Assembly: GCA_024693025.1 (NCBI GenBank)
Contig: JAILLS010000032.1
Coordinates: 1 to 36,572, forward strand
Direction of reading: 5' to 3'
Origin: Succinivibrio sp.
Lineage (GTDB): Bacteria > Pseudomonadota > Gammaproteobacteria > Enterobacterales > Succinivibrionaceae
Length of the DNA stretch: 36,572 nt
Part shown: one piece after another, positions 35,195-36,572 of the stretch
Layout of the letters: each line of letters begins with the position of its first letter
How positions within the stretch are numbered: the first letter of the stretch is position 1
Made by a program: the position numbers and the translations under genes
Notes under the pieces: generated by a model
Told to the model about the DNA's origin: nothing
The model's input: only the letters and a program-made list of their open reading frames with translations
The model's database searches: none

Positions 35195-35536
35195 CTATTC
35201 GTATTCACTCTCGCCGTTGCCATTGACCTGAATTAAGGTCGTGGTGCCCGGAAATTCCATATAGTCTTCTGCCACGCCGTCACTTGACTCCACGCGCAGA
35301 TCAAACTTGCGGTATTTGCTCTCTAAGTTGATCTCAAGCTGCTTGCCTGAAGGCAGCACATATCCGCCAGGCATCAGATTGTCTTCCCAGTCATTAGAGC
35401 GGCTGTCAGAGAGATAGAGCGCGGAAATATCGGAACTTGAGTTGTTGATGATGGTGAGCATCTGCTTTCCCTCGCAGAGGGAGGTGGCGCCAAGACTTAT
35501 GCTCAGAGCTAAAGTAAGGCTTTTTATAAAACGCAT
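35195..35536 (-). CDS. Small secreted protein, unknown function, 113 aa
   Basis: A short basic start and hydrophobic core followed by SLCEGKQ indicate a signal peptide of ~20-23 residues, so the product is periplasmic or secreted. The mature ~90 residues contain INNSSSDISALYLSDSRSNDWEDNLMPGGYVLPSGK, a pattern I associate with small beta-sandwich domains often annotated as hypothetical periplasmic proteins. The ATG has an AGGATAG-type ribosome binding site. Divergent from the TPR gene across 276 bases. Confidence 0.7.
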   Translation of the reverse strand: MRFIKSLTLALSISLGATSLCEGKQMLTIINNSSSDISALYLSDSRSNDWEDNLMPGGYVLPSGKQLEINLESKYRKFDLRVESSDGVAEDYMEFPGTTTLIQVNGNGESEYE

Positions 35537-35734
35537 AAACTATCCTTTTTGATTCAGGCCTAATCGGCCTTGCAGTGTCGATTATACCTAAGTTTGAGTC
35601 AAAGAATGCAGCAGGATGGACAAAAGCATTAAAGCTTAAAAAAGCCCCCAGGCAGGTCTGTCTCATCCTGAAGCAGCCAGGCTGTATTTTTGTGCACGCT
35701 CAAAAAGATCTGCTGTCTTTACAAGACTCTGTAA

Positions 35735-35740
35735 TATAAT
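35735..35740 (+). promoter_or_regulatory. Probable -10 element of the TPR gene
   Basis: A consensus TATAAT with no good -35 at 17 bases. The start would be near 35747, with a ~65-base leader to the ATG at 35813. Confidence 0.4.
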
Positions 35741-35812
35741 GCACTCCGAGCTCTTATCAGGTGGAGTTCAGGTTCTAATTTATGTAATTTATCAGATAGT
35801 TAAGAGTGTTTT

Positions 35813-36568
35813 ATGCATAAGATTATGGCAGGGCTGCTGCTTGCGGCTTTGATTGGTAATGCCTATGGCTTTGAGAAGAGCTTCAGTTACAGCGGCGAGG
35901 TCAAGTTCAGCGCCGGCACGTCAAGCTCTCATTATGAGCAGGCAGTTGATCTGTTTGAGAAGGGCAGTTTTGAGCAGGCTATGAAGGAATTTGACCTTGC
36001 GGTAAAGGATGATCCCAAGGCAGCTGAGGTGTACTGTGACCGCGCAGCCTGCAGCTATTCTCTAGGTAAGCTCAAGGAGGCTCTTGAAGATACCAATAAG
36101 GCCATCTCACTTGATCCTAAGCTTGCCCGCGCCTACTACAACCGGGCTCTGTGTTATGAGGCTATGGGAAATAAAAAACAGGAGCTTGCTGACTACACCA
36201 AGGCGCTTGAGCTTAAACCTGATTATGCCGATGCCTATGGCAACCGTGCGGCTGACTACTGTGAAATGGGGGATTATGAGAAGGCCAGGGCTGATATTGA
36301 CAAGGCTATCAAATATGATCCTAAGAATGCTATCAGCTTCAACACCCGCGCCGTGATTAACGTAAATCAGCATCAGCTTGAAGCGGCGCTTAAGGATGCC
36401 ACGCAGGCTGTCAGCCTCGATAAGGGCTATGCCGAGGCCTACAATACCCGCGGCTGTGTGTATAAGATGATGGGCGATCTTGACAAGGCAAGACAGGATT
36501 TTAAGCACACCCTGCAGCTCAATCCTGATCACAGCGATGCTAAGGAGAATTTAGCGAGCCTGAAGTAA
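35813..36568 (+). CDS. Secreted tetratricopeptide-repeat protein, 251 aa
   Basis: A signal peptide (MAGLLLAALIGNAYG, cleavage near residue 20) leads to a periplasmic protein made of about six 34-residue TPR units from residue ~42 to the end. Each shows the W/Y-x-L-G/A-Y-A-P spacing, for example AYYNRALCYEAMGNKKQELADY. The final units end at the stop, so there is no other domain. TPR proteins are protein-binding scaffolds; the partner cannot be told from sequence. ATG codons at 35813 and 35825 are both possible; AAGAG lies ~8 bases before the first. Complete, ending 4 bases from the window edge. Confidence 0.85.
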   Translation: MHKIMAGLLLAALIGNAYGFEKSFSYSGEVKFSAGTSSSHYEQAVDLFEKGSFEQAMKEFDLAVKDDPKAAEVYCDRAACSYSLGKLKEALEDTNKAISLDPKLARAYYNRALCYEAMGNKKQELADYTKALELKPDYADAYGNRAADYCEMGDYEKARADIDKAIKYDPKNAISFNTRAVINVNQHQLEAALKDATQAVSLDKGYAEAYNTRGCVYKMMGDLDKARQDFKHTLQLNPDHSDAKENLASLK

Positions 36569-36572
36569 GGCA

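Overview
The window reads as ordinary chromosome of a gammaproteobacterium, with one unusual island in it. Several blocks keep the gene order known from E. coli: frsA-proB-proA, dksA-gluQ-pcnB-folK (all on one strand), pth-ychF, and mrcB diverging close to dksA. The coding regions I sampled by hand are moderately GC-rich. A flagellar FliK/FhlB-type pair suggests a motile cell. The divergence of the proteins and the large lineage-specific genes would fit Succinivibrionaceae/Aeromonadales, but that placement is inference from memory, not a search result.

Left part (1-4.1 kb): the 3' end of an OmpA-domain gene, then cysK, uspE and murJ, all three on the minus strand. Next comes a 1.5 kb AT-rich region without a convincing gene (4.1-5.55 kb). 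It carries eight same-strand copies of GTGGGAAA. To its right, a plus-strand run holds frsA, proB, proA and a MIF-type tautomerase. These genes are separated by 2-11 bases and probably form one operon for proline synthesis plus two enzymes of uncertain role. A ModF-type double ATPase (minus) and a second tandem-Usp protein (plus) follow.

Middle (12.3-26.4 kb): ychF, pth, folK and pcnB form a tight minus-strand operon transcribed from pcnB. Between pcnB and gluQ, which are neighbours in E. coli, sit two large genes on their own transcripts. One encodes a 727-aa protein I do not recognise, with AT-rich coding DNA. The other encodes a 1989-aa protein with a complete ABC1/UbiB-type atypical kinase domain near its C-terminus. 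This pair is the best candidate for something undescribed. gluQ and dksA then resume the conserved order, with the dksA-gluQ terminator still in place.

Right part (26.4-36.6 kb): a GalM/LacX-like epimerase (minus), mrcB for penicillin-binding protein 1b (plus), a 1248-aa FliK-like protein with a downstream FhlB-like partner (minus), a small secreted protein (minus) and a secreted TPR protein (plus). Peptidoglycan genes (murJ, mrcB), tRNA and RNA housekeeping (gluQ, pcnB, pth, ychF) and stress functions (uspE, second usp, dksA) account for most of the recognisable content. Several promoters share an extended -10 of the form TGC-TATAAT. I saw no tRNA, rRNA, CRISPR array, IS element or prophage gene.
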